A program made the position numbers and the translations under genes. DNA of 64,000 bases from Maea johnstoni. Taxonomy: Eukaryota > Annelida > Polychaeta > Spionida > Magelonidae. The notes beneath the pieces were generated by a model, which was not told the origin of the DNA, ran no database searches, and saw nothing but the letters and a program-made list of their open reading frames with translations. Below are positions 1 to 12,172 of the stretch, piece after piece (the stretch's first letter is position 1; the number at the start of each line of letters is the position of its first letter). The stretch lies in the NCBI GenBank assembly GCA_963942565.1, contig OZ012688.1:18036418-18100417 (forward strand), in the 5' to 3' direction.

Positions 1-30
1 GAGCGCGGTTTGTCCTGAGAGCGGTTTGTT

Positions 31-240
31 TTAACCCTTCTTATAATGCTGAAGCTACTTTTGCACAGGGACGCAAATATTTTTGAAAACCATCTAAACC
101 TTGCCATGTTGGTATTTATTGGATACCTCTTACTGAATATTCTCAGGTGAGTACCCATGTGGCAGGGTTTCAGTCATTTTTCAGAGTTTTTTTGCATCAT
201 TTTGCAGTGGCCAAATTAGCCAATATCAGCATAAGAGTTA
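31..240. mobile_element. Second TTAA-type MITE family (TTAACCCTT...TGCTG), copy
   Basis: Opens TTAACCCTTCTTATAATGCTG and ends GCCAAATTAGCCAATATCAGC. The middle carries the family signature CATGTGGCAGGGTTTCAGTC. Non-coding. Confidence 0.75.
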
Positions 241-965
241 GAAGTGACGCATTTCACCCTGTCGATTTTAAACAACACAGGAAAGTGACAATTCTTAACA
301 AGGAAATCAACATTCTGAATTGTAACGGTGGATTTGTCAAACCCCTCGTTTCCAGGCTTACTACCCCAAAATGCTCTGATCAAAAAAGATCTCACCAAAA
401 TAGACAGGGTTTTATGCGGGTACTCCAGATATGAGTGGATAAAACTTGCAATGGTTGTAAAATCATTGTAAACTGACAAAAAAATTTGACATTTTTACAT
501 GGCACTGACATAAGTACTTGCCCGCATGCCCCGAAAAGTGAACTTTTGGAAAGAGGGCTTTCGGGCAAGTACATTTTAGTCTGCACTAGACGAAGTGGGC
601 AAGCAGATTTTCTGGGCTTTTCTGAGTAGTCAACACATGTTTATATAGAAAATGGCAAGTTAGTTTTTAAACTTATGTTGGTGCCTGCATGTGCTTAAGG
701 TAAAATTTCCACACTCCTTGGTTTATGGCTGAAGTAAACTGACTCATCATACAAACAAAAAACCCTATATTGAAGTCTCTGCTCATATAGTAGAGGTTCA
801 ACCACCTTGCAAATTCATACTCCTCAGTGTAAGGTGAGAAAAAGCCCTCAGGAGTTCGAGAAGAATACATTTCAGAAACTGTCGAGGCCAGAGGACAACA
901 TTGAAAGAAGATGCGTTAAGTTGAGAGACTAATGCCCTGAGGAAATAAACCAAGCAACCATAAGA

Positions 966-1197
966 TTAACCCAATAATGCTTAAGGGTTCCTCTCGAAAT
1001 TGTCGTCTGGATCTATAATACTTTCGACAATAACAAGGGAATTAGGAAAAAGTGCACAAAATATTAGAAAGAAAGTTCTTGGTAGTGTTCTGATAGACAT
1101 TTCTCCTTCAATTATTTTCACAAATAGGCATTTGTCTAAGAGATTTCCCCGGAATTGTCAGGCTGCTTTTGGCTGCAATGAGCACTATAATGGGTGA
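966..1197. mobile_element. TTAA-type MITE copy
   Basis: Opens TTAACCCAATAATGCTT and closes GAGCACTATAATGGGT, with the family core (TCCTCTAGAAANTGTCGTCTGG-like at one end, TTGTCAGGCTGCTTTTGGCTGC at the other). The right TTAA is decayed. Confidence 0.75.
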
Positions 1198-1595
1198 AGA
1201 CACGAAGCTCACTAGAGCTTGCCTTAACAAAGTAAAGAATTGTTTTTTTTTATGCATTTTCAACAGTTTAGATCATATCGCAATGAGCCAACAAGGGGCA
1301 CAGCCTCTCGGCTTGCTCAGTGGTATGTAGTAGGGGCTGGCACGCACCTCTCGGGGAACCCTAAGCTGGTTTGGCACCCTGCTAGCCTTATAAAAAAAAT
1401 GGGGATGTGTGGATCTGTCTATGGCTACCATGCATTTAAAGGATACTGTGGCTCTATTTGGATCTTAAGGCTCTCTCTTTCTCCCTTTTCACTTAGGGGT
1501 ATTGTTTTGTCATTGCTTTTTAACTACGACAAAGGACTATTTTTGGTAATACTTCATGTCACTTAATGGTCTTTGAGTGCCAACTTGCCTTTGAA

Positions 1596-1835
1596 CCTCA
1601 GTCCATGCATGCTCAAGAGTTCCTCTACAAACTGTCGTCTAGATCCTTTATACTTTTGACCACGACTTGGAAATTCAGAATAATTTTACAAATTATTTGA
1701 CGAAGAGTTGTTGGTAATGCTCCAATTAACATTTTTCCTTTAAATATTTCCCATTTATACCTTTGACCAAGAGATTTCACCCAAATTGTCAGGCTGCTTT
1801 TGGCTGCTTATGAATTGATAAGTTAACCCATTCAT
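1596..1835. mobile_element. TTAA-type MITE copy, diverged, plus start of another at 1823
   Basis: The family core is recognisable from CTCAAGAGTTCCTCTACAAA to the TGTCAGGCTGCTTTTGGCTG motif. A TTAACCCATTCA start of another copy follows directly. Confidence 0.55.
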
Positions 1836-2050
1836 AGTTGGAGTTCCTCAGTAAATTATAAGTATCGAGCTATGACACATTGAAATAACAATTAGGGAAG
1901 AAGGTACAGATTGGTAAACATTTTGAGGTGGAGATGTAGGATGAGTTTAGACTGAGAATTGATTTTGATTGATATCTTAAAGATCCTTCCATCAAAAGAA
2001 TGTTTGGAAAATGGTCAGACATTCTTCCAACTGCTGAAGGCATAAGTAGG

Positions 2051-2244
2051 TTAACAAATTAGTGTTCACAGTGGCCAATTGAAGTAGCCTGACAATTGTA
2101 ATGAAATGTTGCAAGCAAAAGCATAGCCAGAAGATATTACCAACAACTCTCCATCAAATATACGAATTCCGAAGTTATCGTCAAAAGTATTATAGATCCA
2201 GACAACAATTTTTGGAGGAAAACCTTTAGGCATTATTGGGTTAA
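2051..2244. mobile_element. TTAA-type MITE copy
   Basis: Bounded by TTAA at both ends, opposite orientation to the 966 copy. Ends ...GCATTATTGGGTTAA. Confidence 0.7.
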
Positions 2245-2330
2245 GCTAGAGATTCCATACATATGTTTGCATGTGCTGATCAAACATACCAGACTTGGCA
2301 GCATGATGATAATTGCACATGCCCAGTCCC

Positions 2331-2556
2331 TTAACCCATTCATGGCTCAAGTTTCCTGTGAAAATGTTGTCTGGATCAGTGATACTTTTGACTATGACTT
2401 CAAAACAAGGTATAGATTCTCAAAATATTTGAAGGAGAGTTGTTAGTCAAGTTCTTGTAGTCATTTCTACTTCAGATATTTTAGAAAAAATACTTTTATA
2501 AGCGAGATATCCTCAAAACAGTCAGACCAGCTGTTTTAGGTAGCCGTGGATTATCA
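2331..2556. mobile_element. TTAA-type MITE copy, diverged
   Basis: Opens TTAACCCATTCATGGCTC and retains the family core; the right end is worn. Confidence 0.6.
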
Positions 2557-3029
2557 ACTTTTTCTGCCCTCACCTCTTCTCATCCCAGCATCAAAACAGC
2601 TAGCCTAGCTAGTGGTTCTCAGGCCTAGAATTCTCCTTACGTGATAAGACCTATGATACTTTTGAAAAAAAACTTCAAAGAAATTAAAAAAATTAAAAAT
2701 AATTGAATGAGAGTTCACTGTTGTTGATGTGAAATTTGGAATTTTGATTATTGTCACTTTTTTGCCATATCTTAGCTAAATCACGATGAGCCAGTTGTAG
2801 GTGGTGGTAAAAACAGAATTACCCTAACTCCAGGTCAGTGACAACTTTCCCGCTTGCCGTTGCTGTGATTCGAACCTGGGCAGTGGTGAGAGACAGCAAG
2901 TGGTCAGTGGCAACTCCTAATATCACATGTGTAGCTGAAGCTGGGTTGTTTTGTGGTAAAAGTGTGTTGAGTGATAGGTCTAAAACCTATGGACGACCAT
3001 TTAACCACATCACCCATGCAATGCCACAT

Positions 3030-3260
3030 TTAACCCATTAATGCTCACAGCAGCCAAAAACAGCCTGACAATTTTGATGAAATCTTGCAAGCAAAAGCAT
3101 AGTTAGCAAAATATTTGATGGACAAACGTCAATCAGGGCATAAAAAATAACTCTCCTTCCAATATTTTGTAAAATCATCTTCAATTCAAAAGATATTGTC
3201 AAAAGTATCGTAGATCCAGACAACAATTGCTGGGGGCCCTCTTAAGCATTAATGGGTTAA
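3030..3260. mobile_element. TTAA-type MITE, full length
   Basis: Bounded by TTAACCCATTAATGCTC and AGCATTAATGGGTTAA, the cleanest terminal inverted repeats of this family in the window. About 231 bp, non-coding. Confidence 0.88.
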
Positions 3261-3822
3261 ACCATGTAATAACCATGCATCATGGTAGACACATGGCTGA
3301 CCTGTGGTGGAATGGTAGAACCAGTCAACGACAGGTCTGCCATAGGTCTAACACAGATCTGTGGAATGACCATGGAAAAACAAAACATCCACCAATTTTT
3401 GCCATGGGTCTAGTGGTAGACCCCCACAGGTCTAGTGGTAGACACAGGGCAGAGCATGGTTAAAAGGAGGCTTTTTTGTAAAGTAAGGTGCAAGCTTGGC
3501 ATACCCGTGAATGAATGTGATTAAAAGAATTATTTTGTTTCAAGGGAAAGGAAGTCAGTCATGATTAAGGTGCCCTCATATGGTTACTAAGTAACAGCAC
3601 ATCTTTATGTTCTATCAACACCTCAAACATTCATATGGACTAAAAATATGAAAATATCTTGATTGAAGAAATAGTTTGAAAAAGAGAACATGTGCACTTA
3701 ACATAAATATAGGTCAAAGGGAAGCAACATTTCTTTTTTTCTTTTTTTTTTTGGAAAAAAAATCTTATGAGTGCAGTAGTATTCCGGGTCCATTAAGCTG
3801 AATGGGCTGATGTTAAAACCTA

Positions 3823-4031
3823 TTAACCCGCAGCGGCCAAAAAGCAGCCTGACAATTTTGATGAAATCTTGTAGGCAAACGCACACGTAGAAACATATTT
3901 GAAGGAGAAATGTTCATCAGAACATTATCAACAACTCTCCTTCAAATATTTTGTAAAATCATTCTCAATTCTGAAGTTATTGTAAAAAGTATCCTAGATC
4001 CAGACGACAATTGCAGAAGGAACTGGGTTAA
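3823..4031. mobile_element. TTAA-type MITE copy
   Basis: Bounded by TTAACCC and GGGTTAA, about 209 bp, with the internal inverted motif CAACAACTCTCCTTCAAATA typical of the family. Confidence 0.75.
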
Positions 4032-4197
4032 GAGAAACAGGTTGAAACTGACAAAGAGCTGTACTGTGTTGAAACAGGCAGAGCTGTGTTATTACCCTGG
4101 GTTGTCTACATAGTGAGCGCAGGTCAAGCATGGAACAGGGCTAGTTCTGCTTGGCTGGTCTTCGAGGCTGAGAGTGGAGGTATGACATATAAGGTAT

Positions 4198-4429
4198 TTA
4201 ACGCATTCACGCTCGTACACCCAAAAAATGCCTGACGATTCTGGTGATATCTCTCTAATAAAAGTGATGTTCAGAAAATATTTGAAGGAGAATTCTTCAT
4301 CTAAATTCTATCTACAACTCTCCTTCAAATATTTTGTGAATTTATGATTCATTTCAAAGTTATTCCTAAAGGTTTATTAGGTCCAGACGACACTTGTGAA
4401 GTATATATCTCCAGGCATGAATGGGTTAA
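4198..4429. mobile_element. TTAA-type MITE copy
   Basis: Bounded by TTAACGCATTCACGCTC and GGCATGAATGGGTTAA; about 232 bp. Confidence 0.78.
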
Positions 4430-4572
4430 GGGAAGCATGGCCTGGTTAACTAAACACACACTCTCTGCACGCAGTATTCCACAGTACACATGGAACAAGA
4501 GATATTCTGTGTTTCCATGAAAATCTAACATAAAATGTCTAAAGACCTTTAAATTATACAGGGAGAGGTTAA

Positions 4573-4613
4573 GGTGTGTGTGTGTGTGGTGTGTGTGTGT
4601 GTGTGTGTGTGTG

Positions 4614-4662
<49 letters not shown>

Positions 4663-4740
4663 GAGAGAGAGAGAGAGAGATGAGAGGAGAGAGAGAGAGA
4701 GAGACTGAGAGAGAGAGGAGAGAGAGAGAGGAGAGAAGAG

Positions 4741-4825
<85 letters not shown>

Positions 4826-4831
4826 AGAGAG
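4573..4831. repeat. (GT)n then (GA)n microsatellite
   Basis: Compound dinucleotide tract, about 40 bases GT-rich then about 215 bases GA with single-base interruptions. Open frames on it are low-complexity artefacts. Confidence 0.98.
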
Positions 4832-5680
4832 CAATATGAAAATGAATGGCTTTGAAAATCCTCTACCTGACTGGAAGATAACACGGAAATCAGATTAAAC
4901 AAAAGCATACAGTTCAGGTAAGATTGTGTTGATAAGGGGTTAGTTAAAACGCCCCAAAATAGCTATGTTTACTATGAAGGATGATTTGCGTGTCCAATAT
5001 ACATAATAGTTATTGGCTAGTTTCTATTTCCTGGTAGCTATTTGGGTGGGAAACCCCTAGAATTTTACATTGTAGCTACTAGGTGCAATAATTATCTGCA
5101 ATAAAAAAGGATATTTCTAGAAATGCAAGGAAAATTTAAGTTATGCAGGGATAGATTTTACACATATTTCTAATATTTGAAGGCTTTAGGGTATTGTTTA
5201 AAGATTTCAGTGCAATAATAAAATCCTCCGCAGTGAGCAGCTGTTATGTTACGTTATGATGGTGTTGCCTCTGGGATAACTGCTTTGCTGGTCACCACTT
5301 ATCCAGGAGAAATGTGTACCCTTTCTTTCTTTAATTGTGGCAAGATAAGGGTAATTTGTCATGCTCCAGACATAATACTTTTCACATGCAAACTTAAAGG
5401 AAGCATTCTCAATGGCGTATTTCAGAAAAAAGACACTTTGTCTTGCGGGTATGGGACCAGGGACTTATCCAGGACCCATTCAGCCTTACTGTAGATAGGA
5501 CAGGTATTTGGAAAAGAAATTCCTTTATTAAGACAGGACAAAGAAATCTTTGCAGTATATTTTCATTTTGAATTTCTTTAGGTGACATGCTTTTTTCATA
5601 AAACGCATCTTTCTGGTGACTGCAATTACAGCAGCACCAGCAGGAATCCTGACTAAAAACTATGGGGCTGACATTACAAT

Positions 5681-6102
5681 TAGTGATGTCATTGATATAA
5701 AATGTTATCGATTCGATTAATTGATATATATTTTGATTCGATTCAATTCAATACACCGTAACGTGCTCGTAGGGCACAATTAATTTTAGGGATGTCATTG
5801 ATATCCCATTTTTTTCGATTTGATTGATTGCTATGGCCATATGCCTGAGTAAAGTACACCATTCCTTCCAATATCTCTTACAAAAGACATAAAAAATACT
5901 TAGTCTGAGTTTCACTTTCCATTAGTTTAACAGGAAAATGTCCTGGGAAAAGTGTATTTTCTATTAATAAATCATACGCCATTTAATTGGGGTACAGAAT
6001 ATCGATTATTTCGATATGATACCCACACCCATGTCGATTCGATTTAATTGACAAAATGAAAATGTTGATTTATCGATTTGTCGACTATCGATGACATCCC
6101 TA
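5681..6102. mobile_element. hAT-like element (TAGTGATGTCATTGATA), copy A
   Basis: TAGTGATGTCATTGATA to TATCGATGACATCCCTA, flanked by the 8-bp duplication ATTACAAT (5673-5680, 6103-6110). A second start of the same family (TAGGGATGTCATTGATATCCC) lies inside at about 5788. In copy B the insertion remains as an internally deleted form (about 47632-47780). Confidence 0.83.
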
Positions 6103-6159
6103 ATTACAATTGCACAGAAAGTGCACACACACAAACACAGCACACTATGAGAATATGTT

Positions 6160-6344
6160 TGGATCTATGATTCCTTTAATAATGAATATGGACAAAAAAG
6201 ATTTTACACAATATTCATAATTTGTTTGTAATATTCTTAATAACATATCTTCCATCATTAGTTCTCCCACCTTTGCATTTGCCTATATGATTTAATCAAA
6301 ATTGGCAAAATTGTTTTTAGCTGCTGTGAGCATTAATGGGTTAA
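6160..6344. mobile_element. TTAA-type MITE, partial (copy A; equivalent ends at 48020 in copy B)
   Basis: Right end is intact (GAGCATTAATGGGTTAA); the left end has been replaced by an hAT-like element and other sequence. Confidence 0.6.
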
Positions 6345-6805
6345 ATCGCACAGTCATAACGGTAGCCCTACAAGTCTGTAATCCCACAGGTGTTTAGGGT
6401 CAGTGAAGCCCTAGATATCCAGGGAGCTAAATATTAAGGGGCCATTCCTGCACTCAGGCCAGTAGTTCTCATGTTATTGCTAAACGCAGGAAAAGCAAAA
6501 AGTTATCTCTTTCTTATCACTTGCATTTACATCAAAGTCAGTTGTGCAATGTTGGTGCGTGCACAATCTTTCAATTAAGTTTTTCTAATTGTTAGTGAGA
6601 ATCAAATAATTTCAACATTTTGTCAAATCAAGTGATTTTTGCAGGCCCTATCTTATTGACGCAAGAAATTGATTAATGAAATGAACGTAATCTGCCTTAA
6701 TGTACTGATTGTCTATTTTGCCATCAATTCCACCCTAATCAATTCTATTGCTGACACTATTTTTGCTATCAATTCTATCCTAATCAGTTCAATTGCATGA
6801 CTGAT

Positions 6806-6991
6806 CAGGGTCTGACACTTAGTTTTCAGGCTAGGGGCCCGAAAAGGTCTCATGATAAAAATGGAGTGGTCAAAAACAGAATTTCTGGTTATAATACATA
6901 CTATTTTGGGGCCCATAGTCTGAAGAATCTAGGGGCCCAGAGCAAAATCTGGGGGCATATGCCCCTGGGCCCCGGGGAAAGTCGAACCCTG
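6806..6991. mobile_element. Small MITE (CAGGGTCTGACACTTAG family), copy A only
   Basis: 186 bp, CAGGGTCTGACACTTAG to GTCGAACCCTG, with the inner motif GGGGCATATGCCCC. The flanks ACTGAT/ACTAAT suggest a short target duplication. Copy B near 49230 lacks it. Confidence 0.75.
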
Positions 6992-7101
6992 ACTAATTAG
7001 TGAATATAATTACCTAAGCACCCCAACTACTGATTATGACTATTAAAGGAATGAATAATAATAACAAAGATCATAATAATTGTATAACCCGGCAATTTCA
7101 A

Positions 7102-7124
7102 CCCCCCCCCCCCCCCCCCCCCCC
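7102..7124. repeat. Poly(C) tract (copy A; copy B 49335-49366)
   Basis: An uninterrupted run of 23 C in copy A; in copy B a longer, A-interrupted C tract. Length here is likely unreliable. Confidence 0.9.
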
Positions 7125-7266
7125 TCCCCACACACACATCCCTTTCATTACTGGTTCGCACCAGGTCGCTTACCAAAACCACATGGCTAATGACCCCAAC
7201 CCATAATAAATCACACTCGCTGCTTCCAGCATACATTTCCCTTCTCTCCTGCTCTAGGTCTATAGG

Positions 7267-7501
7267 TTAACACATTCACAGTTCCTCTAGAAAGTATCGT
7301 CTGCTACTTTCACTACTTTTGAAAATAACTTATGAATAAAGCTAAAAGTCACAAAAAAATTGAAGGAGAGTTGTTGTCTGACTTCTAAGTAGCATTTTTT
7401 CTTCAAATATTTTCCAAGAAATGCTTTTGTTGGATAAATATTTCCAAAATTGTCAGGCATGTTTTGGCCACTCTGAGTGTGACTGAGTGTGAATGGGTTA
7501 A
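7267..7501. mobile_element. TTAA-type MITE, shared (copy A)
   Basis: TTAA at both ends with the CACATTCACAGTTCCTCTAG start and GAGTGTGAATGGGTTAA end. The equivalent copy is at 49496-49728. Confidence 0.8.
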
Positions 7502-7560
7502 CACATTGATGCCTGCAGAGGGAAAAAGGAGGCTTACCGTTAAGCATTTCAGTGAAATCC

Positions 7561-7916
7561 TTAACCCTTCCAATGCTGAGACTTCTTTCATCCAAAGCAC
7601 AAGGATGCAAAGATGTTTGAAAACCATCTAAAACCCTGTTGTGTTGCAGGGTTTGAAATTAGGGGGGTGCCAGGAGCAAATTTCTGCTGGGAGCCCAAAG
7701 ATGTACTGGTTTCTATACACAACATCTCTAGGTAGCTTTAGAAGATGCAATTGGGCTCCCTGGATTAAATCTTAATTATGAGCCCAGTGTTGGCATTCAT
7801 TGGATAGCTCTCACTGAGAACTCTCAGACGAATCTCCCACGTGCCAGGGTTTCAGTCAGTTTTTTTTGCATCATTTTGTAATGGCCAAATTAGCCAGCAG
7901 CAGCATAAGGGGTTAA
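7561..7916. mobile_element. Second-family TTAA MITE with nested insertion (copy A)
   Basis: TTAA at both ends. An extra segment of about 130 bases (7660-7795, GGTGCCAGGAGCAAATT to TGAGCCCAG) interrupts it in both copies, so that nesting predates the split of A and B. Counterpart 49787-50137. Confidence 0.72.
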
Positions 7917-8548
7917 GGCCTAAGCATACTAGGAAAAATGTTTGAAGGAGAAATGTAAACCAGAACAATTCCAACAACTCTTCTTTGAACATTCTGTAAG
8001 ATTATTCTGAATTCGAAAGTTATTGACAAAAATGTTGAACATCCAGACGAAAATTTCTCGAGGAACTCTAACCATTCGTCACATGTGGATTTCTTTTTCT
8101 TTCTTTCAAATATTCACCAAAATATGAATTTGTGAGATCACCAAAATAGTAGGGGTCTTTCATAGGCTGGTATTAGAAGTGGGACCATTACTGGGAAACT
8201 TGAGTCATTGACTTGTTCGGGCCACTTCTGAGCGCTCGAGCTTGATAAGTTGTAGCCTGGTTCTCAGGCTGAGCTAAATATAATTCCCCCGCCACTACAT
8301 ATACTGGGTGTTGAGTAGGTTTGATGTCTCTCTCAAAACTATAGATGCAGCACAGTTTTCATGAGTTTGCAGTTTGAAACTGTTTTACCAAAGACAGCTC
8401 AACGTGACCCCCTAGAGGATTTATTCAGAACTGAACCTGTAGTGAAATCAACTCGGGGTAGATCAGTGGGACTATTAAGGTAAGAGCCAGTTAACACAGA
8501 CTTGTAGCTAGAAAAGTTGCAGCTGTGAATTTACAGGCCAGACATAAA

Positions 8549-8872
8549 GGGGACAAAGTAGCTCAGTTGGTTAGGTGTCGTACTAGTAATCAGTAGGTCG
8601 CTGGTTCAATTCTCTGCTGGGGGCAATTTGCTCTGTCCTTGGGCAAGACAGTCTATCCATATTGCCTTAGTCGACCCAGCTGCAAAATGGGTACCTAGCA
8701 TCAATAAGGCAGTGCTTAGAGTTTGTGTGCTATATGCTGGCCAGCTGCTCTGGGAATATCCCCACTGGGGATTGAAATGGCTATGTGTACAGGCATGCTA
8801 GGGAAGGAAGGTTGTGTGAACATTTCGGTGGATACAAGACTTTAAAACCGAATACTAAAGTTACCTTTACTT
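8549..8872 (+). mobile_element. tRNA-derived SINE, about 324 bp (copy A)
   Basis: The head GGGGACAAAGTAGCTCAGTT reads like a tRNA, with an A box (TAGCTCAGTTGG) and a B box (GGTTCAATTC) about 40 bases on. A tRNA-unrelated body and a tail ending GTTACCTTTACTT follow. Counterparts are 50761-51076 and, inverted in the unrelated block 2, 46241-46559. Confidence 0.87.
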
Positions 8873-8885
8873 CAGAATTATCCCC

Positions 8886-9100
8886 TTAACCCTTATGCTG
8901 CTGGTGGCTAATTTGGCCAATACAAAATGACGCAAAAAAACGAAAAAAATGACTGAAACCCTGGCACATGTGTACTCATCAGAGAGTACTCAGCAAGAGC
9001 TATCCAATGAATACCAACATGGCAGGGTTTAGATGGTTTTCAAAAAATCTTTGCGCCCTTGTGCTTTGGATGAAAGTAGGCTTAGAATTGGAAGGGTTAA
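8886..9100. mobile_element. Second-family TTAA MITE, full length (copy A)
   Basis: TTAACCCTTATGCTGCTGG at one end, GAATTGGAAGGGTTAA at the other, the cleanest copy of this family. It directly follows the SINE at 8549. Counterpart 51090-51302. Confidence 0.82.
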
Positions 9101-9436
9101 AACCTGCACTAAAAAGTTATTTGTTTTACTGACCACTTGATCCCCACCACCTTGTCCTAACACTGGCTCGAGCTATCACCAATCATAAAACAGTAGTCCT
9201 TTGTGATAGATAAGAGATACTGTGCAGGGGTTCGACTTTCCCAGGGGACCAGGGGCATATGCCCCTAGAATTTGTTGCGTGCCCCCAGATTTTTCTAAGT
9301 AGGGGCCCAAAATAGTATGTTTTATAGCAAAAATATCTGCCAGCTGCTTTTGGCTGCGACAATACTAATGGAATTTACATGGTGCAAGTTGTCAATGTAT
9401 CAGTATTTGCACAACAAGTGTTAAATTGTGACTTAC

Positions 9437-9518
9437 CTGATATTTTTCCCTCAATTCTTTTGGTGTGATTTTATAATTGACCCGTGGAAGCCAGGATTTG
9501 ACATCTCGTAAAGATACT
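9437..9518 (-). CDS. PLCG: Phospholipase C gamma, EF-hand exon (copy A)
   Basis: The exon is 82 nt with an atcatttCAG acceptor and a GTAAGT donor, and ends in phase 0. It encodes VSLRDVKSWLPRVNYKITPK and ELREKYQ. It matches the PLC-gamma segment RISAKDLKNMLSQVNYRVPN that follows the ERWLRKQFYS motif. The sequence is identical in copy B (51623-51704). No later exon (rest of the EF-hands, X box, SH2, SH3, Y box, C2) was found between here and base 1, so the gene must continue beyond the window or the exons are very small and hidden in repeats. Confidence 0.9.
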
Positions 9519-9607
9519 CTGAAATGATAATGAGTAAATCATGAGCTTTTCTAGGTTAGTTCTAGGCTGATGGTTACCATGAGGGGCAAAAGATACAAGT
9601 TCTATTA

Positions 9608-9811
9608 GGCCTAAAAAAAGAAATTGTTTGTTTCCTGTAACGGTCCGTAAAAAAATAGGGTAGGTAGGTCGGTAAAAATTTGTGTTTTATGCATGATTTA
9701 CATTGATTGGAAGTTGGAAGGGCCAAAAAAACTTCAGGGTAGGGATTTTTCTGAATAAAAACTTGTTTTAAGGGTAGAGTTACAGGAAACAACCAACTTT
9801 TTTTTTAGGCC
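9608..9811. mobile_element. Harbinger-like MITE (GGCCTAAAAA family), shared (copy A)
   Basis: Same termini as the 20505 element, with TTA at 9605-9607 and 9812-9814. Present at the same site in copy B, so it inserted before A and B separated. Lies just upstream (minus strand) of the EF-hand exon in the intron. Confidence 0.87.
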
Positions 9812-9883
9812 TTATGAGAAATGTATATATAAAATGAGACCTCTTTTTAGATTAAATGGTGAGAAAATATATAGATAAAGGAG

Positions 9884-10093
9884 CAGGGCTTAACATTGGT
9901 GCTTTTGTAAGTAGAATTTGTAAATCAAAGCTGGAGGGCAAGCAAAAACTGTATCTTGCCTGCCCCACTGGGCAAGTACACTGTATATATATTCCGAATT
10001 TACTTATGAGAACGTGTGCAAATTGTGTTGTCTGGCATCCAAGCTTGTACTAGAAATCATGCTTTCACATGCCCCAAAAGTGTTGTGCCCTGA
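9884..10093. mobile_element. hAT-like MITE (CAGGGCTTAACATTGG family), shared; copy B 52065-52272
   Basis: CAGGGCTTAACATTGGTGCTT to GTGTTGTGCCCTG, with the inner motif CCCCACTGGGCAAGTAC. Related to 19339-19685 and to the worn copies near 500-695, 19998 and 62902. It lies in the intron between the EF-hand and linker exons of PLC-gamma. Confidence 0.65.
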
Positions 10094-10195
10094 GAAGGCA
10101 TCTCCAAATTAATGTAGATAGGAATGAAAATATGTAAAAGAAACATGCCTAAAAATTTGAGAATTTCATATTCATATAACACAATGAATACTCAC

Positions 10196-10334
10196 ACGTT
10201 GGCACGACTTTCGAGGCTGTAGAATTCTTTTCTGAGCCATCTCTCGACCTGTACGGGATGAGCGGAGCACACTGTGTCAGCCACCAGGTACTCCAGACCC
10301 TGTTTCCAGTAGCGGTACTCTTCAACCCTCGACG
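10196..10334 (-). CDS. PLCG: Phospholipase C gamma, PH to EF-hand linker exon (copy A)
   Basis: The exon is 139 nt with a ctctttCAG acceptor and a GTGAGT donor. It encodes SRVEEYRYWKQGLEYLVADT followed by VCSAHPVQVERWLRKEFYSL and ESRAN. The family pattern WIKGLTWLMEDT...PLQIERWLRKQFYSVDRN is clear: the end of the PH domain followed by the start of the first EF-hand. Reading frame and intron phases join exactly to the exons at 12839-12988 and 9437-9518. Against copy B there are six base differences and all are silent. Confidence 0.93.
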
Positions 10335-11040
10335 CTGAAAGAGAAAAAAATTGCCGAATTACTTCCTGCTTTTTTTACATCTTTATTAGGGATTGGTACC
10401 TTTAAGATTTTAACGATACTATCAGGGTTTTAGCAAGGATAGTTAAAATGCCTATCCAAAACAGCAATTCCAAAATTTCTGCCAGTCCAGATTTAGCTAC
10501 TTCAAATCCTTATTCCAATTAAGGATTTAATAGCCTCGTGTTTTCAAAAAGGTCAATTTACACATCAGCCATGTCCCAGAAGACAGTTTCTTAGTAAAAT
10601 ATTTTGTTATAACCCCGAAAAAGTTAAAATTGAAAATGTTTCAAAAGAAATTTAATGTCCAAAAGGGAGTTTTTCAGGAAACTGCCTGTCCAAATAGGCT
10701 GGCCAGGTCCTAGCTAAGTCCCTGCCACAGCCAGTAATACAATCACTGGTCCAATACTTACCCAGCATATAGTTGTGTCTGAGTGAGATCATTGGATATA
10801 TATAGAGACTAGCACAGATTTCTAGGCAGTTTAGTTTGTGCAATTTTTTCATGAAATTTTTCGGTAACCAGGCACCAAGTGGTCAAGGTGGCCAGCGTGG
10901 CTTATTAAACCACATTTATCTCAGCAGGTGAATAGAGGACTCTGTCTCTTTTGAGGCTATATAAAGATTTGAATTGTTTTATTAGTTTATATTGGTGTGA
11001 ATTGTGAGACTACTTATTGAGTACTTCACATACATAAATA

Positions 11041-11259
11041 TTAACCCTTCAATGCTAAGGCTACTTTTGTTCAAAGCAAAAGGATGCAAAGATCTTTTTG
11101 AAAACCATCTATAAATCAAACCCTGCCATGTATTCATTAGGTACCTCTCACTGAGTACTGTCATGAATATGAGTACCCATGTGCCAGGGTTTCAGTCATT
11201 TTTCAGTATTTTTGCATTACTTTGTAATGGCAAAATTAGCCACAAGCAGCTTAAGGGTT
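11041..11259. mobile_element. Second-family TTAA MITE (copy A)
   Basis: Opens TTAACCCTTCAATGCTAAGG, ends CAGCTTAAGGGTTA. In copy B only its right part remains (about 52613-52750), joined directly to sequence equivalent to 10452, so copy B has lost the intervening 675 bases. Confidence 0.7.
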
Positions 11260-11978
11260 ACACCAGGCCTGCATAATCAAATGCAGACTGCAAATATTAT
11301 TCGTAAAATTCTCTCATCACATTAGTGTCTGAAGCAAAATAGCAGGGCCCTTCTGAGCATAATTTGCAAAATTTCTTCGGAGGAACCTTCTGCAAAAATG
11401 CATTTTTCCGGCCAAAAAGATATCCTAACCCAAAGAGTACGGACATTTTGGGTGCTACAGTAGGATCATTGGAAAATTACGGGTTTATTATGAATGTGAG
11501 GTTATATTACTTAAGGATTAAAGACTAAGTTCAACCTTGAATTACAAGTTTTAGATTACAGTTCAATGGCAGGCCAGATTTCTCTGCCTTTTCTCATCAT
11601 TTAATGCTGACCTAATTAGCAACCAGCAGAATAAGGGTTAAAATTAAATAACCCATTTTCTGACAAAACTTTATTAGCACAGGATGGTCCTCCCACTCCT
11701 CCGAAGATAAGCTGATTTGTGGACACAGCTTCACGGTGACTGCCCATCTAGGTTACACAGTCTCTGCCTCTTCCTTGACAAGTTACACTACAGTAAAAAA
11801 AATACTTCTTTGTTTACCTACAGCATGATCTAGACTGGGCCTTAACTGCAGCATATGAAGATAATATGCAAGAAAATACAATTGCAAATACAGAGGGGAT
11901 TCTTTGGGTCCGATGAACTACTTTTCTAGTCTAAAATGTTCATTTTTGTGTGCTAAAAATAGTCACTTTTCTTTTCAA

Positions 11979-12172
<194 letters not shown>

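Larger units (their letters stand above)
1198..5316. other. Non-coding left flank outside the duplicated block
   Basis: Apart from the listed TTAA MITEs and the microsatellite I see no gene. A GATTCGAACC motif at about 2868 may be the B box of a worn SINE on the minus strand, without a convincing A box. Confidence 0.6.

Noticed and set aside
673-870. Minus-strand frame MYSSRTPEGFFSPYTEEYEF... considered as a later PLC-gamma exon
   Set aside because: It does not match any PLC-gamma segment I know, and no splice sites in a fitting phase were found.
4349-4908. Ser-Leu and Arg-Glu repeat frames on both strands
   Set aside because: Translations of the (GA)n microsatellite; likewise at 22495-22806.
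8549-8625. Functional tRNA gene
   Set aside because: The A and B boxes are tRNA-like but the stem pairing is poor and the same unit with a 320-base body recurs at three places, so it is a SINE head.
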